Source: Vogesella aquatica (GTDB lineage: Bacteria; Pseudomonadota; Gammaproteobacteria; Burkholderiales; Chromobacteriaceae). From it: DNA of 64,000 nucleotides. The stretch is from NCBI RefSeq assembly GCF_028548455.1, contig NZ_JAQQLF010000005.1:124001-188000 (forward strand), written 5' to 3'. This document shows positions 17,189 through 25,676 of the stretch, piece by piece. The notes beneath the pieces were generated by a model, which was not told where the DNA came from, ran no database searches, and saw only the letters and a program-made list of their open reading frames with translations. Position numbers and translations under genes: made by a program. Every line of letters begins with the position of its first letter. Positions within the stretch are counted from its first letter, which is position 1.

Positions 17189-18180
17189 AACTGCACAAAC
17201 AAGCCCGCACCACCCCCGCTATCCGCGAGGAAATCAAGCACGCTACCGGCACGCTTGCCGAGTTGGCCGCACGCTTCAATGTCAGCATCCACACCATCCG
17301 CAAGTGGAAGCAACGCGACAGCGTGTTGGACCAGCCCCATACCGCCCACCGCCTGCAGACTACCCTCAGCCCGGCGCAAGAAATCGTGGCGGTTGAGCTG
17401 CGAAAGCTTTGCCGTCTGGGCCTGGACGATCTGCTTGTCGTCGTACGCGAATTCCTCAATCCGGGCGTCTCCCGCTCCGGCCTGGACCGCTGTCTGCGTC
17501 GGCACGGTGTAGGTAACTTGCGCGATCTGGATACGCGGCCAATCACCCCGGCCAGCAAGCCATTCAAAGCCTACGAGCCTGGCTATTTCCACATGGATAT
17601 CAAATACTTGCCGCAAATGCCGGATGAAACCTCGCGCCGCTATCTGTTTGTCGCCATCGACCGCGCTACCCGGTGGGTATTTGCCCAGCTACGCCCGAGC
17701 AAGACGGCGAAAGAGGCCAGGCAATTCTTGGCGGCGCTGCATAAAGCCAGCCCATGCCACATCCGCACCCTGCTGACAGATAACGGTAGCGAGTTCACCG
17801 ACCGTCTGTTCAATAAGCAGAAGCAGGCCAGCGGTCACCATGAATTCGATCAGCTGTGCGTAGCGCTGGCGATCGAGCACCGGTTAACCAAGCCTCGCCA
17901 CCCGCAGACGAATGGCATGGTAGAGCGCTTCAACGGGCGTATCAGTGAGGTGCTGGCCACGCACCGCTTTGAGTCTGGGCAAGATCTGGAGGCGACGCTG
18001 CTGCGTTATGTCTTGTTGTACAACCAGCATCTGCCGCAAAGGATGCTGGCGCATCAGACACCATTGCTGGCGATGAAACAGTGGCAGAAATCACATCCCG
18101 AACTGTTCAAAAAGCAGGTGCGTAATCGTCCGGGACTGGACAGCAAACCGCATAGAATTTTCACCTTTAATACAAAATAA
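17179..18180 (+). CDS. IS481-type DDE transposase
   Basis: Integrase-core transposase of 333 aa, apparently complete. An N-terminal helix-turn-helix (LAELAARFNVSIHTIRKWKQRD) is followed by the catalytic triad: Asp in HMDIKYL near residue 139, Asp in LLTDNGSEF near residue 199, and Glu in MVERFNGRISEV near residue 248. HPQTNGMVERFNG is the usual block. No terminal inverted repeats or target duplication could be recognised on either side, so the element ends are undefined. It lies opposite to and just upstream of the truncated RTX gene and probably caused that truncation. Confidence 0.88.
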   Translation: MIVKLHKQARTTPAIREEIKHATGTLAELAARFNVSIHTIRKWKQRDSVLDQPHTAHRLQTTLSPAQEIVAVELRKLCRLGLDDLLVVVREFLNPGVSRSGLDRCLRRHGVGNLRDLDTRPITPASKPFKAYEPGYFHMDIKYLPQMPDETSRRYLFVAIDRATRWVFAQLRPSKTAKEARQFLAALHKASPCHIRTLLTDNGSEFTDRLFNKQKQASGHHEFDQLCVALAIEHRLTKPRHPQTNGMVERFNGRISEVLATHRFESGQDLEATLLRYVLLYNQHLPQRMLAHQTPLLAMKQWQKSHPELFKKQVRNRPGLDSKPHRIFTFNTK

Positions 18181-18337
18181 TTCAGTCAGAAAATTCCAAA
18201 ATCAACAGCAAGAATATTACCCTTCCAACCATTAGCGCCTTTTAAACCACTCACGAACACGGGAATTTAAAATATCATATCATTCAAAGCGTACATTACC
18301 GAATATACTTAATTTACCACCTGTAAAATGCAAATCA
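18181..18337 (-). pseudogene. decayed AT-rich coding remnant
   Basis: There is no intact ORF, yet the minus strand shows two protein-like stretches in different frames: VEVDNDLHFTGGKLSIFGNVRFE, then a stop and frame change, and IPVFVSGLKGANGWKGNILAVDFGIF ending in TGA. They read as the degenerate remains of one gene. It lies between the small membrane protein and the transposase. The sequence is much poorer in GC than its surroundings. Confidence 0.35.
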
Positions 18338-18769
18338 TTATCCACCTCTACTCCACAGACTTATCTGCAAATCTTCATCAAACGGCTCCTTCACTAATAA
18401 TTTATAACGGCGACATTTATTCCCCCAAGGAAAATCATCGGTAATGCGCACATTGCCATCCCATATATAGGGGCGATACATATCACTCTTTCTGTAGGTT
18501 AGTTTTTTATCTTCCACGTCATCAATAAATATCACCTCCCCTTTGGCAGCCAATGTACCAATTGATGCAAAAATAACTTTTGCATCAGTCTCTCCAGGGA
18601 AGAAGCTAAAACGAACAACCTGACTGGATGACTTAAAGAAAACGGGACAGTATTCAATTTCAAAAAAACCTGTTGTGTGTTTTTTTATGAAGACAATATT
18701 TTCACCCCTGTCTGACATTGCATAAAATGCGACAGCAATAACCAGCAAGGCAATAATGATTCTTTTCAT
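18338..18769 (-). CDS. small membrane-anchored protein of the T1SS locus
   Basis: Unrecognised 143-aa protein. One N-terminal hydrophobic helix (IIIALLVIAVAFYAM) could be a signal anchor. The rest is soluble and beta-rich with two cysteines (EYCPVFF and GNKCRRYKLL) that might form a disulfide. ATG 18769 is chosen because a GGAG ribosome site precedes it by 6 nt. It lies 42 bp after hlyD in the same direction and is clearly AT-rich, a sign of acquisition. By position it could be an accessory, immunity or maturation factor for the RTX substrate; there is no motif proof. Confidence 0.55.
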   Translation of the reverse strand: MKRIIIALLVIAVAFYAMSDRGENIVFIKKHTTGFFEIEYCPVFFKSSSQVVRFSFFPGETDAKVIFASIGTLAAKGEVIFIDDVEDKKLTYRKSDMYRPYIWDGNVRITDDFPWGNKCRRYKLLVKEPFDEDLQISLWSRGG

Positions 18770-18811
18770 CTCAACTCCAACCAATACACAATAAGAAATA
18801 CATTTTCACTT

Positions 18812-20233
18812 CTATCGTTCTCGATTACTCTCCGCCAAATTAGCTTTTAGCGGACTCAAAAAATAATCCATCACCTGCCGCTTCCCGGTCTTTATTTCCG
18901 CACTCACCACCATCCCGGCCGTCAGGTTGACCCGGGTGCCGTCTACCAGCAGCCACGTTTTAGGCAGCCGTACGCGGGCCTGGTACACCAAGCCGCGCTT
19001 TTCGTCCTGCAGCGCGTCGTGGCTGATGCTTTCCACCTTGCCTTCCAGGTAGCCGTAACGGGTGTAGGGGAAGCTTTCCACTTTCACCGTCACCGGCTGC
19101 CCCACCCGTACAAAGCCAATGTCCTTGTTTTGCACCATGGCTTCTACTTCCAGCGTTTCCTTGTCCGGCACGATGGCCAGCAGCGGTTGCGCCTCGGTCA
19201 CTACGCCGCCCACGGTGTGCACCGTCAGCTGTTGCACGGTACCGGCTACCGGGGCGGTAAGCGTCATCCAGGCCTGGCGCTGTTGGCTGCGGCTGCTGTC
19301 TTGCTGATACTGGCGCGCCTGATCTTCAGCCTGACGCAGCTGGTCCAGTGCATCGCTACGGAAGCTGGCGCTGAGTGCGGCCAACTCCTGGCGCTGGTTC
19401 TGGATGGCGGCCTGGATTTCGACGGCACGGCTTTGCTGGGCGGCCAGGTCACTGCGCTGTTCCAGCTTGGCTTGCTGTTTTTCCAGCCAGGCGTGTTTGG
19501 AGATGAAGTTCTGTTCCAGCAGGTTTTTGAAGTCCTGCTCGCGGGCGTCGGCCAGCTGGCTGGTGGCTTGCAGCTTGGCAATCAGCTGTTGGGTGGTGGC
19601 CAGCTCGGCTTCGCGCTGACGCAGGGTGGCCGCCAGCGCATCGCGCTTGCTGAGGTAGGCTTGCCACTGGCCGCTGGCCAGTGCCTGCTCTGCCTGCAGG
19701 GCGCTCGCGTCGGCACCGGCTACCGCGCCCAACTGCGGGGCGGTGCCGCTGGCCTGCGCGGCTAACAGGCTGCGGTACCGGGCGGCGGCCAGGTTGGCCG
19801 CTTGCAGGCTGTCACGAGTTTTGCGTACGTCGCTGTCGCTGTCGCTGCCGCCCAGCGTCAGCAGGGTTTGCCCGGCGCGCACGTACTGGCCATCGCGTAC
19901 GTGAATGCTGCGTACGACGGCGGTTTCCAGCGGCTGGATGGTTTTGGTGCGGCCGCCGCTCACAGTTTTGCCGTCGGCTACCGCCACGATGTCGAGCTGG
20001 CCAAACCAGGCCCACAGCAGGGCAATGCCAAACAGCGCCACGATCAGGCGCATGCTCCAGCGCGGCAGCGGCGATACCGGGGTGTCGGTGAGCGCCAGGT
20101 GGGCAGGCATAAACGCCAGCTCTTCACGGGTGCGCGGTACGGGGGCCAGCTCGGCGCGCATGGCCCAGCTGTGGACGAAGGCTTGCCGGTAGCGTTGCCA
20201 GAAATCGGTGAGGCCCTGTAGCCAGTGTTTCAT
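18812..20233 (-). CDS. hlyD: type I secretion membrane fusion protein, HlyD family
   Basis: Adaptor of 473 aa that joins the ABC exporter to a TolC-like pore. A cytosolic N-terminus of about 60 residues is followed by one transmembrane helix (LIVALFGIALLWAWFG), the lipoyl half ADGKTVSGGRTKTIQPLETAVVRSIHVRDGQYV, a long coiled coil (about residues 150-320) and the C-terminal beta-barrel with VKVESFPYTRYGYLEGKVESISHDAL, a classical HlyD signature. It begins 5 nt after the hlyB stop, so the two are co-translated. Confidence 0.93.
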   Translation of the reverse strand: MKHWLQGLTDFWQRYRQAFVHSWAMRAELAPVPRTREELAFMPAHLALTDTPVSPLPRWSMRLIVALFGIALLWAWFGQLDIVAVADGKTVSGGRTKTIQPLETAVVRSIHVRDGQYVRAGQTLLTLGGSDSDSDVRKTRDSLQAANLAAARYRSLLAAQASGTAPQLGAVAGADASALQAEQALASGQWQAYLSKRDALAATLRQREAELATTQQLIAKLQATSQLADAREQDFKNLLEQNFISKHAWLEKQQAKLEQRSDLAAQQSRAVEIQAAIQNQRQELAALSASFRSDALDQLRQAEDQARQYQQDSSRSQQRQAWMTLTAPVAGTVQQLTVHTVGGVVTEAQPLLAIVPDKETLEVEAMVQNKDIGFVRVGQPVTVKVESFPYTRYGYLEGKVESISHDALQDEKRGLVYQARVRLPKTWLLVDGTRVNLTAGMVVSAEIKTGKRQVMDYFLSPLKANLAESNRER

Positions 20234-20238
20234 GGTGC

Positions 20239-22392
20239 TTATCCTTGCTGCAGGCTATGCAGGTGGGCGTAATAGCCACCCGGTTTGCGGATGAGGTCGT
20301 CATGGAGGCCGCCTTCCACGATCTGCCCTTTGTCCATGGCCACAATGCGGTGGGCGTGGCGGACGGTGGACAGGCGGTGGGCGATGATGAGTACGGTGCG
20401 GCCGTGGCAGATGACGCGCATGTTCTGCATCACCGCCCGCTCGGACTCGTAATCGAGGGCACTGGTGACCTCGTCCAGAATCAGGATGCGCGGGTTGCCT
20501 ACCAGCGCCCGGGCGATGGCGATGCGCTGGCGTTGGCCGCCGGACAGATTGCTGCCGTGTTCACCAACAATGGTGTCGTAACCTTCGGCCAGCTCCATGA
20601 TGAAGTCGTGCGCGCCAGCCAGCTTGGCGGCCTGGATAACGCGCTCCAGCAGCATGCCTGGGTCGGCCAGGGCGATGTTGTCGCGCACGCTCTGGTTGAA
20701 CAGCAGGTTTTCTTGCAGCACCACGCCGATCTGGCGGCGCAGCCAGGCCGGGTCGGCCAATGCCAGGTCGTTGCCGTCTATCAGTATCCGGCCACGCTCT
20801 GGCACATACAGGCGCTGTACCAGTTTGGTCAGCGTGCTTTTGCCTGAGCCGCTGCGGCCAACGATGCCGATGATCTCGCCGGGGCGGATCAGCAGGCTGA
20901 GGCCTTTGAGGATTTCGGGGCCGTCGGCACGGTAACGAAAGCTGACATCGTCAAACGCGATTTGCCCCTGGATAGGGGGCAGCGCTGCGCGGCTGGCGGG
21001 CAGCTCGGTGCGGGTATTGAGGATGTCCCCCAGGCGTTCTACCGAGATGCCAACCTGCTGAAAGTCTTGCCACAACTGGGCCAGGCGAATGACGGGCGCG
21101 GCCACCTGGCCGGCCAGCATGTTGAAAGCCACCAGCTGCCCCACAGACAGCTCACCATCAATGACCAGGCGGGCACCCAACCACAGCGTAGCGACGGTGA
21201 CCAGTTTCTGGATCAGCTGCACACCGTGTTGGCCAATATTGGCTAGCCGGGTGACGCGGAAGCTGGCGGCCACATAGGCAGCCAACTGTTGGTCCCAACG
21301 GCGGGTCATGTGCGGCTCCACCGCCATAGCCTTGACGGTGGCCATGCCGCCGACCGATTCCACCAGAAAGGCCTGGTTGTCGGCACCGCGGGCAAACTTG
21401 TCGTCCAGCCGTTGGCGCAGCAATGGGGTAAGCGACGCAGACCAGATGGCATAGCACGGCAGCGAGACCAGCACGATGAGCGTGAGCCAGCCGCTGTAGT
21501 AGAACATCACCGCCAGGAAGACCACCGAGAACAGCAGGTCCAGCACTGTGGTGAGCGCTTGACCGGTAAGAAAGTTGCGGATGTTTTCCAGCTCGCGTAC
21601 CCGCGCCACCGTATCGCCCACGCGCCGAGCTTCGTAGTAAGCCAGCGGCAAAGCCAGCAGGTGACGGAACAGGCGTGCGCCCAGCTCGACATCGATACGG
21701 CTGGTGGTATGCGAAAACACATAGCTGCGCAGCGCCGACAGCAGGATGTCGAATACCGAGATCACCAACAGGCCCACGGTGATCACGTCCAGCGTGGTAA
21801 AGCCACGGTGCACCAGCACCTTATCCATCACTACCTGGAAAAACAGCGGGGTAATCAGCGCAAACAGTTGCAAGACCAACGATACGGCCAGTGTTTCCAG
21901 CAAAAGCCGGCGATATTTGACGATGGCCGGGATAAACCAGGTGAAGTCGAACTTGGCCAGCACACCGGCGACCGAGGCACGCGAGGTCATCAACAACAGC
22001 CGACCCTGGTAGCGTGCGGCAAAGTCGCTATCAGACAAGACTTGCGGGCGGCCGGCTTTCAAGTCGTGGACCAGAAATTTGTCGCCTTCAACGCGGGCCA
22101 GAATCAGCTGCTGGCCGTCATCACGCAGCACCATGGCTGGCAGATTGACCCGTGCCAAGCGGGCAAGGGGCTGTTTGACAATAGAGGCTTTGAGTGACAG
22201 CGACTTGGCTGCCAGCAATAGATCGGTTTCGCTGAAGGGCTGGCTGCCAGCGGCAAACTGGTGTGCCAACTGCGCCGGGTCAGCGGCAACGCCGTGGAAT
22301 TGGGCCAGCAACACTAGGCCAAGCAAGCCAAGGTCTGGTGCTGGTGCATGATGGCTGGCGGTATTGTCTGTTTCTATCTCAAGGGTGGGCAT
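20239..22392 (-). CDS. hlyB: type I secretion ABC transporter, HlyB-like
   Basis: Peptidase-like/ABC exporter of 717 aa. The N-terminal C39-like domain (about residues 18-140) is inactive: the catalytic Cys position reads DLG instead of DCG, as in HlyB, where the domain binds the unfolded RTX substrate rather than cutting a leader. The six-helix membrane domain follows ([15 protein letters not shown] to [16 protein letters not shown]). The ATPase shows Walker [10 protein letters not shown] near residue 520, signature [15 protein letters not shown] and Walker [13 protein letters not shown]. It is first of hlyB-hlyD-small protein; the expected RTX target lies beyond the transposase. No outer-membrane partner is adjacent. 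Confidence 0.95.
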   Translation of the reverse strand: MPTLEIETDNTASHHAPAPDLGLLGLVLLAQFHGVAADPAQLAHQFAAGSQPFSETDLLLAAKSLSLKASIVKQPLARLARVNLPAMVLRDDGQQLILARVEGDKFLVHDLKAGRPQVLSDSDFAARYQGRLLLMTSRASVAGVLAKFDFTWFIPAIVKYRRLLLETLAVSLVLQLFALITPLFFQVVMDKVLVHRGFTTLDVITVGLLVISVFDILLSALRSYVFSHTTSRIDVELGARLFRHLLALPLAYYEARRVGDTVARVRELENIRNFLTGQALTTVLDLLFSVVFLAVMFYYSGWLTLIVLVSLPCYAIWSASLTPLLRQRLDDKFARGADNQAFLVESVGGMATVKAMAVEPHMTRRWDQQLAAYVAASFRVTRLANIGQHGVQLIQKLVTVATLWLGARLVIDGELSVGQLVAFNMLAGQVAAPVIRLAQLWQDFQQVGISVERLGDILNTRTELPASRAALPPIQGQIAFDDVSFRYRADGPEILKGLSLLIRPGEIIGIVGRSGSGKSTLTKLVQRLYVPERGRILIDGNDLALADPAWLRRQIGVVLQENLLFNQSVRDNIALADPGMLLERVIQAAKLAGAHDFIMELAEGYDTIVGEHGSNLSGGQRQRIAIARALVGNPRILILDEVTSALDYESERAVMQNMRVICHGRTVLIIAHRLSTVRHAHRIVAMDKGQIVEGGLHDDLIRKPGGYYAHLHSLQQG

Positions 22393-22448
22393 GCAAGCAA
22401 ACCGAGTAGAAATTCAGTTTGCCCATTATTCTTGCCGGCTCACCTCAT

Positions 22449-22473
22449 GTAAATGACATTTTATGCCATTTAC
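22449..22473. promoter_or_regulatory. palindrome upstream of hlyB
   Basis: GTAAATG and CATTTAC are perfect inverted arms separated by 11 bp, in AT-rich DNA about 60-80 bp before the hlyB start. It is a candidate binding site for an unknown regulator of the secretion operon. Confidence 0.4.
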
Positions 22474-22570
22474 AAATTAAAGCCATCTTTCTATAAATTC
22501 AACGCCAAACAAGTCATAAAGAAAAGCCTATTTCGATGTGGTATTACAGTCGCCTTTGGCAATTGGTATG

Positions 22571-22601
22571 AAAAAAGCCCGTCATCCGACGGGCTTTTTT
22601 T
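22571..22601 (-). terminator. bidirectional terminator beside bfr
   Basis: AAAAAAGCCCGTC pairs with GACGGGCTTTTTT around a 4-nt loop. It terminates bfr on the minus strand and could also act on the plus strand. Confidence 0.92.
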
Positions 22602-22623
22602 ACGGCAATACGGCTGAAGACGC

Positions 22624-23094
22624 TCAGTCTTCGATCATGCTCTGCTGGTAGTTGGCCAGGCCCAGTTTTTCGATCAGGCCCAGCTGGGTTTCCAGCCAGT
22701 CGATGTGCTCTTCTTCGCTATCAAGCACGCTGGTCAGCAGGTCGCGGGTGACGTAGTCTTTTACCGACTCGCAGTAGGCGATGGCGTCTTTCAGCAGCGG
22801 CAGGCTTTCGGTGTCCAGTTTCAGGTCACATTCCAGGATCTCCTGGGTGTTCTCGCCAATGTACAGCTTGCCCAGGTCTTGCAGATTGGGCAGGCCTTCC
22901 AGGAACAGGATGCGCTCGATCAGCTTGTCGGCGTTTTTCATTTCCACGATGGATTCGTGGTATTCGTGCTCGTTCAGCTCTTTCAGGCCCCAATTCTTGA
23001 AGATGCGGGCGTGCAGGAAGTACTGGTTGATGGCGGTAAGCTGGGTTTTGAGGATCTGGTTCAGAAACTTGATGACTTTCTTGTCGCCTTGCAT
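22624..23094 (-). CDS. bfr: bacterioferritin, heme-binding subunit with degenerate ferroxidase centre
   Basis: Ferritin-like four-helix subunit of 156 aa that assembles into the 24-mer iron store. Aligned by eye with E. coli Bfr, the heme ligand Met52 is kept (VEMKNAD), but three of the six ferroxidase ligands differ: Glu18 is Gln (KTQLTAIN), His54 is Asn and Glu94 is Asp. Glu51, Glu127 and His130 are retained. This is the profile of a structural, heme-carrying subunit that needs a catalytic partner, as in the neisserial BfrA/BfrB mixed shells. bfd, which reduces the heme to release iron, lies 115 bp upstream in the same direction. Confidence 0.92.
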   Translation of the reverse strand: MQGDKKVIKFLNQILKTQLTAINQYFLHARIFKNWGLKELNEHEYHESIVEMKNADKLIERILFLEGLPNLQDLGKLYIGENTQEILECDLKLDTESLPLLKDAIAYCESVKDYVTRDLLTSVLDSEEEHIDWLETQLGLIEKLGLANYQQSMIED

Positions 23095-23209
23095 GGCCGT
23101 GACCTCCTGCTATATCGAATTGCACGGATTATGGCACAGATTTATGCAATGACAAGCGTGGCGGCAAGCGCCAAAATGCAATAGAAATGCGGCTGGTTCT
23201 GCAGAAAAA

Positions 23210-23404
23210 TCAGGCTGCTACCAGCTCGGGTTCGCTGATTTGCAGCAGGCTTTGCTTGCGCACCTGGTTGGCGCTGCAGGCGCAGCGGCCGCACTCGGTG
23301 GCTACGCCCAGCTCACGCGCCAGATCGCGCATGGTGACGGCGCCGTCAAAGACAGCCTGGCGAATGTCGCGGTCGGTTACACCGTGGCAAAGGCAAACGT
23401 ACAT
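23210..23404 (-). CDS. bfd: bacterioferritin-associated ferredoxin
   Basis: 64-aa [2Fe-2S] protein that docks on bacterioferritin and passes electrons to its heme to mobilise stored iron. The four cysteine ligands are present in the Bfd pattern: MYVCLCHGVTD at residues 4 and 6, and CGRCACS near residues 38 and 41. Its promoter (23447-23476) has near-consensus -35 and -10 hexamers overlapped by a Fur-type sequence, so it is probably induced in iron starvation. bfr follows after 115 bp. Confidence 0.94.
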   Translation of the reverse strand: MYVCLCHGVTDRDIRQAVFDGAVTMRDLARELGVATECGRCACSANQVRKQSLLQISEPELVAA

Positions 23405-23446
23405 GGCAGCACCCGTTGATGATTAAGAATAAGTCGCAATACGTGT

Positions 23447-23476
23447 ATATTAGAAACAAATGATAACGATTGTCAA
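23447..23476 (-). promoter_or_regulatory. Fur-controlled bfd promoter
   Basis: On the minus strand, TTGACA (23471-23476) and TAATAT (23447-23452) are 18 bp apart. TGATAACGATTGTCA (23461-23475) between and over them matches 12 of 14 symmetric positions of the Fur core TGATAAT-n-ATTATCA. nudJ starts 6 bp beyond on the other strand, so its leader also overlaps this site. Confidence 0.65.
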
Positions 23477-23481
23477 TTGAT

Positions 23482-23955
23482 ATGAGCAGCCCTACTCCCG
23501 ATACGCAGTGGAAACCCAACACCACCGTGGCCGCCATCATCGAACGCGATGGCCGCTTCCTGATGGTGTGTGAAAACACCGAACACGGCCTGCGCCTGAA
23601 CCAGCCGGCTGGCCACCTGGAATACGGCGAAACGCTGTTGCAGGCGGTAGCGCGTGAAGCGCTGGAAGAAACCGGCTATGCGGCCAACCCTGTGGCACTA
23701 AGCGGTATTTACCTGGCAGACAAAGACGATAGCAGCGGTATCACCTATCTGCGCTTTGCCTTCGTGTGCCAGGCCGCTGGCCAACCGACACGCAGCCAGC
23801 TGGACGAGGGCATCGTAGAGGCCGTCTGGCTGACACCGGATGAGATCCGCGCACGACAAGCCATGTGGCGCAGCCCGCTGGTGGGCCGCTGCCTGGATGA
23901 CTACCTGGCAGGTCAGCGCCTGCCGCTGGCCTGCATTTATCACCACGGCCGCTAG
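23482..23955 (+). CDS. nudJ: Nudix hydrolase, NudJ-type
   Basis: 157-aa pyrophosphohydrolase. The Nudix box is complete: GHLEYGETLLQAVAREALEETG spans residues 39-60 with the REALEETG metal-binding helix. The order nudJ-mnmA is the same as in E. coli, and the flanks (TVAAIIERDGRFLMV, LNQPAGHLE, WLTPDEI, SPLVGRC) resemble NudJ, which hydrolyses nucleoside di/triphosphates and HMP-PP. ATG 23482 (MSSPTPD) is chosen over an in-frame TTG at 23470. The next gene begins 6 nt later, so an operon with mnmA is likely. Confidence 0.88.
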   Translation: MSSPTPDTQWKPNTTVAAIIERDGRFLMVCENTEHGLRLNQPAGHLEYGETLLQAVAREALEETGYAANPVALSGIYLADKDDSSGITYLRFAFVCQAAGQPTRSQLDEGIVEAVWLTPDEIRARQAMWRSPLVGRCLDDYLAGQRLPLACIYHHGR

Positions 23956-23960
23956 CCAGC

Positions 23961-24506
23961 ATGCGCCGGGCAGCCCTGCTTTTATTGTTATGCCTTGCCC
24001 TGCCCGCCCCGCGGGCCGGTGCAGAGGTGCTAACCCTCTGTTACCATTACGGTTGCGATCGCAGCAGTGCCATTGATTTGCAGCCCGATGCCCTGATCTG
24101 GTTCGAACAACGTCTGCGCCAGGCCGACAACGCGGCCGAGGAACGTGCCGCGCTGCAGGATGTGGTGCTGGCGTATTACCAGATCGTCGCGCAGGTGCTG
24201 CCTATTGCAGAAGACCAGGGCGGTAACCATGAAGACGCCCGCCTGATAGGCCGCATGGACTGCATCGACCACACGCATAATCTGCACGGCCTGTTGGCCC
24301 TGCTGCAGGATCACCGGCTACTGCGCTATCACCGGCCATCGGCCGATGTGTTTCGCGCCCCGCTGCTGCTTGATGAGCACCATGCCGTGGCGCTGCAGGA
24401 TATCGACAGTGACCAGATGTGGGTAATGGATAGCTGGTTCCGACATTTCGGGGCACCACCGGTGGTGGTGCCTCTTGCACTTTGGAAGGAAGGATTTTCC
24501 CCGTGA
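23961..24506 (+). CDS. secreted conserved hypothetical protein
   Basis: 181-aa protein with a clear signal peptide ([17 protein letters not shown], cleavage before EVLTL). The mature part has three cysteines ([12 protein letters not shown] and GRMDCIDHT) and a conserved-looking [28 protein letters not shown] block rich in His/Asp, plus [21 protein letters not shown] do not recognise the family; the His/Asp cluster might bind metal. It sits between nudJ and mnmA and its last 4 nt overlap the mnmA start, so it is co-translated with mnmA. Confidence 0.7.
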   Translation: MRRAALLLLLCLALPAPRAGAEVLTLCYHYGCDRSSAIDLQPDALIWFEQRLRQADNAAEERAALQDVVLAYYQIVAQVLPIAEDQGGNHEDARLIGRMDCIDHTHNLHGLLALLQDHRLLRYHRPSADVFRAPLLLDEHHAVALQDIDSDQMWVMDSWFRHFGAPPVVVPLALWKEGFSP

Positions 24507-25579
24507 CGGGTAAGAAACGTATTGTTGTCGGCATGTCCGGCGGTGTGGATTCATCGGTAACAGCCTGGCTGCTGAAGCAGCAAGGCCACGAGGTTATCGG
24601 CGTGTTCATGCAAAACTGGGAAGACGATAACGACGACGAGTACTGCTCCATCAAGCAGGATGCGCTGGACGCGATGAGCGTGGCCGACATTGTCGGCATC
24701 GATATGGAAATCGTGAACTTTGCCAAGGAATACAAAGACCGCGTGTTTTCGTACTTCCTGAAAGAATACTCGGCCGGCCGCACCCCCAACCCGGACGTGC
24801 TGTGCAACGCAGAGATCAAGTTCAAGGCTTTTCTGGACTACGCCATGGCCATGGGTGCCGACTGTATCGCCACCGGCCATTACGCCCGCAAGCTGGAACA
24901 GGGCGGTCTGCACTACCTGATGAAGGGTGTGGACCACACCAAAGACCAGAGCTACTTCCTGTACCGTCTGCAGCAGCACCAGCTGGCGCGTGCCATGTTC
25001 CCGCTGGGCGATATCCATAAAACCGAAGTACGCCGCCTGGCCGAAGAGGCCGGCCTGCCCACTGCCGGCAAGAAAGACTCCACCGGCATCTGCTTTATCG
25101 GCGAACGCCCGTTCCGCGAGTTCCTGCAGCGTTACCTGCCCACCAAGCCGGGCGAGATGGTGACACCAGACGGCAAAGTGGTAGGCGAGCACGTTGGCCT
25201 GATGTTTTACACCCTGGGCCAGCGCAAGGGCCTGAACATCGGCGGCGCCAAGGATGGCACCGGCGACCCGTGGTTTGTAGCCGGCAAGGACATGGCGGCC
25301 AACCGTCTGATCGTCGTACAGGGCCACGACCACCCGCTGCTGCTGAAGCCGACGCTGCAGATGGACGACCTGTCGTGGACGCTGCCACAGGCACCCGCTG
25401 CCGGCAGCTACGCCGCCAAAAACCGCTACCGCATGGCCGATGCGCCGTGCAGCCTGTCGCCGGTAGTGGATGGCAAAGCCACGCTGACCTTTAGCGACAA
25501 ACAGTGGGCGGTAACACCTGGCCAGTCTGCCGTGCTGTACGACGGCGATATCTGCCTGGGCGGCGGCATCATCCAGTAA
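24503..25579 (+). CDS. mnmA: tRNA-specific 2-thiouridylase
   Basis: ATP-dependent enzyme that puts sulfur on U34 of tRNA-Lys, Glu and Gln using persulfide relayed from IscS/Tus proteins. The 358-aa product shows the PP-loop GMSGGVDSS (residues 10-18), the NPDVLCN loop with the first catalytic Cys near residue 100 and GICFIGE with the second near residue 197, plus the C-terminal beta-barrel ([14 protein letters not shown]). The start is taken as GTG 24503, which has a strong AAGGAAGG ribosome site 8-10 nt upstream. Confidence 0.96.
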   Translation: MTGKKRIVVGMSGGVDSSVTAWLLKQQGHEVIGVFMQNWEDDNDDEYCSIKQDALDAMSVADIVGIDMEIVNFAKEYKDRVFSYFLKEYSAGRTPNPDVLCNAEIKFKAFLDYAMAMGADCIATGHYARKLEQGGLHYLMKGVDHTKDQSYFLYRLQQHQLARAMFPLGDIHKTEVRRLAEEAGLPTAGKKDSTGICFIGERPFREFLQRYLPTKPGEMVTPDGKVVGEHVGLMFYTLGQRKGLNIGGAKDGTGDPWFVAGKDMAANRLIVVQGHDHPLLLKPTLQMDDLSWTLPQAPAAGSYAAKNRYRMADAPCSLSPVVDGKATLTFSDKQWAVTPGQSAVLYDGDICLGGGIIQ

Positions 25580-25676
25580 GTCGCCCATCATGGGTGCAGG
25601 CCCTGGTCTGCGGTAATTTATGCAGATCAGGGATATGACCCTATGATGCAATGTTACGGCAATGGAGGCCTTTATC

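Noticed and set aside
20239-22392. Active C39 leader peptidase in the ABC transporter (bacteriocin export)
   Set aside because: The catalytic Cys position reads Leu in DLG, and the neighbour is an RTX protein, so a HlyB-type exporter is the better call.
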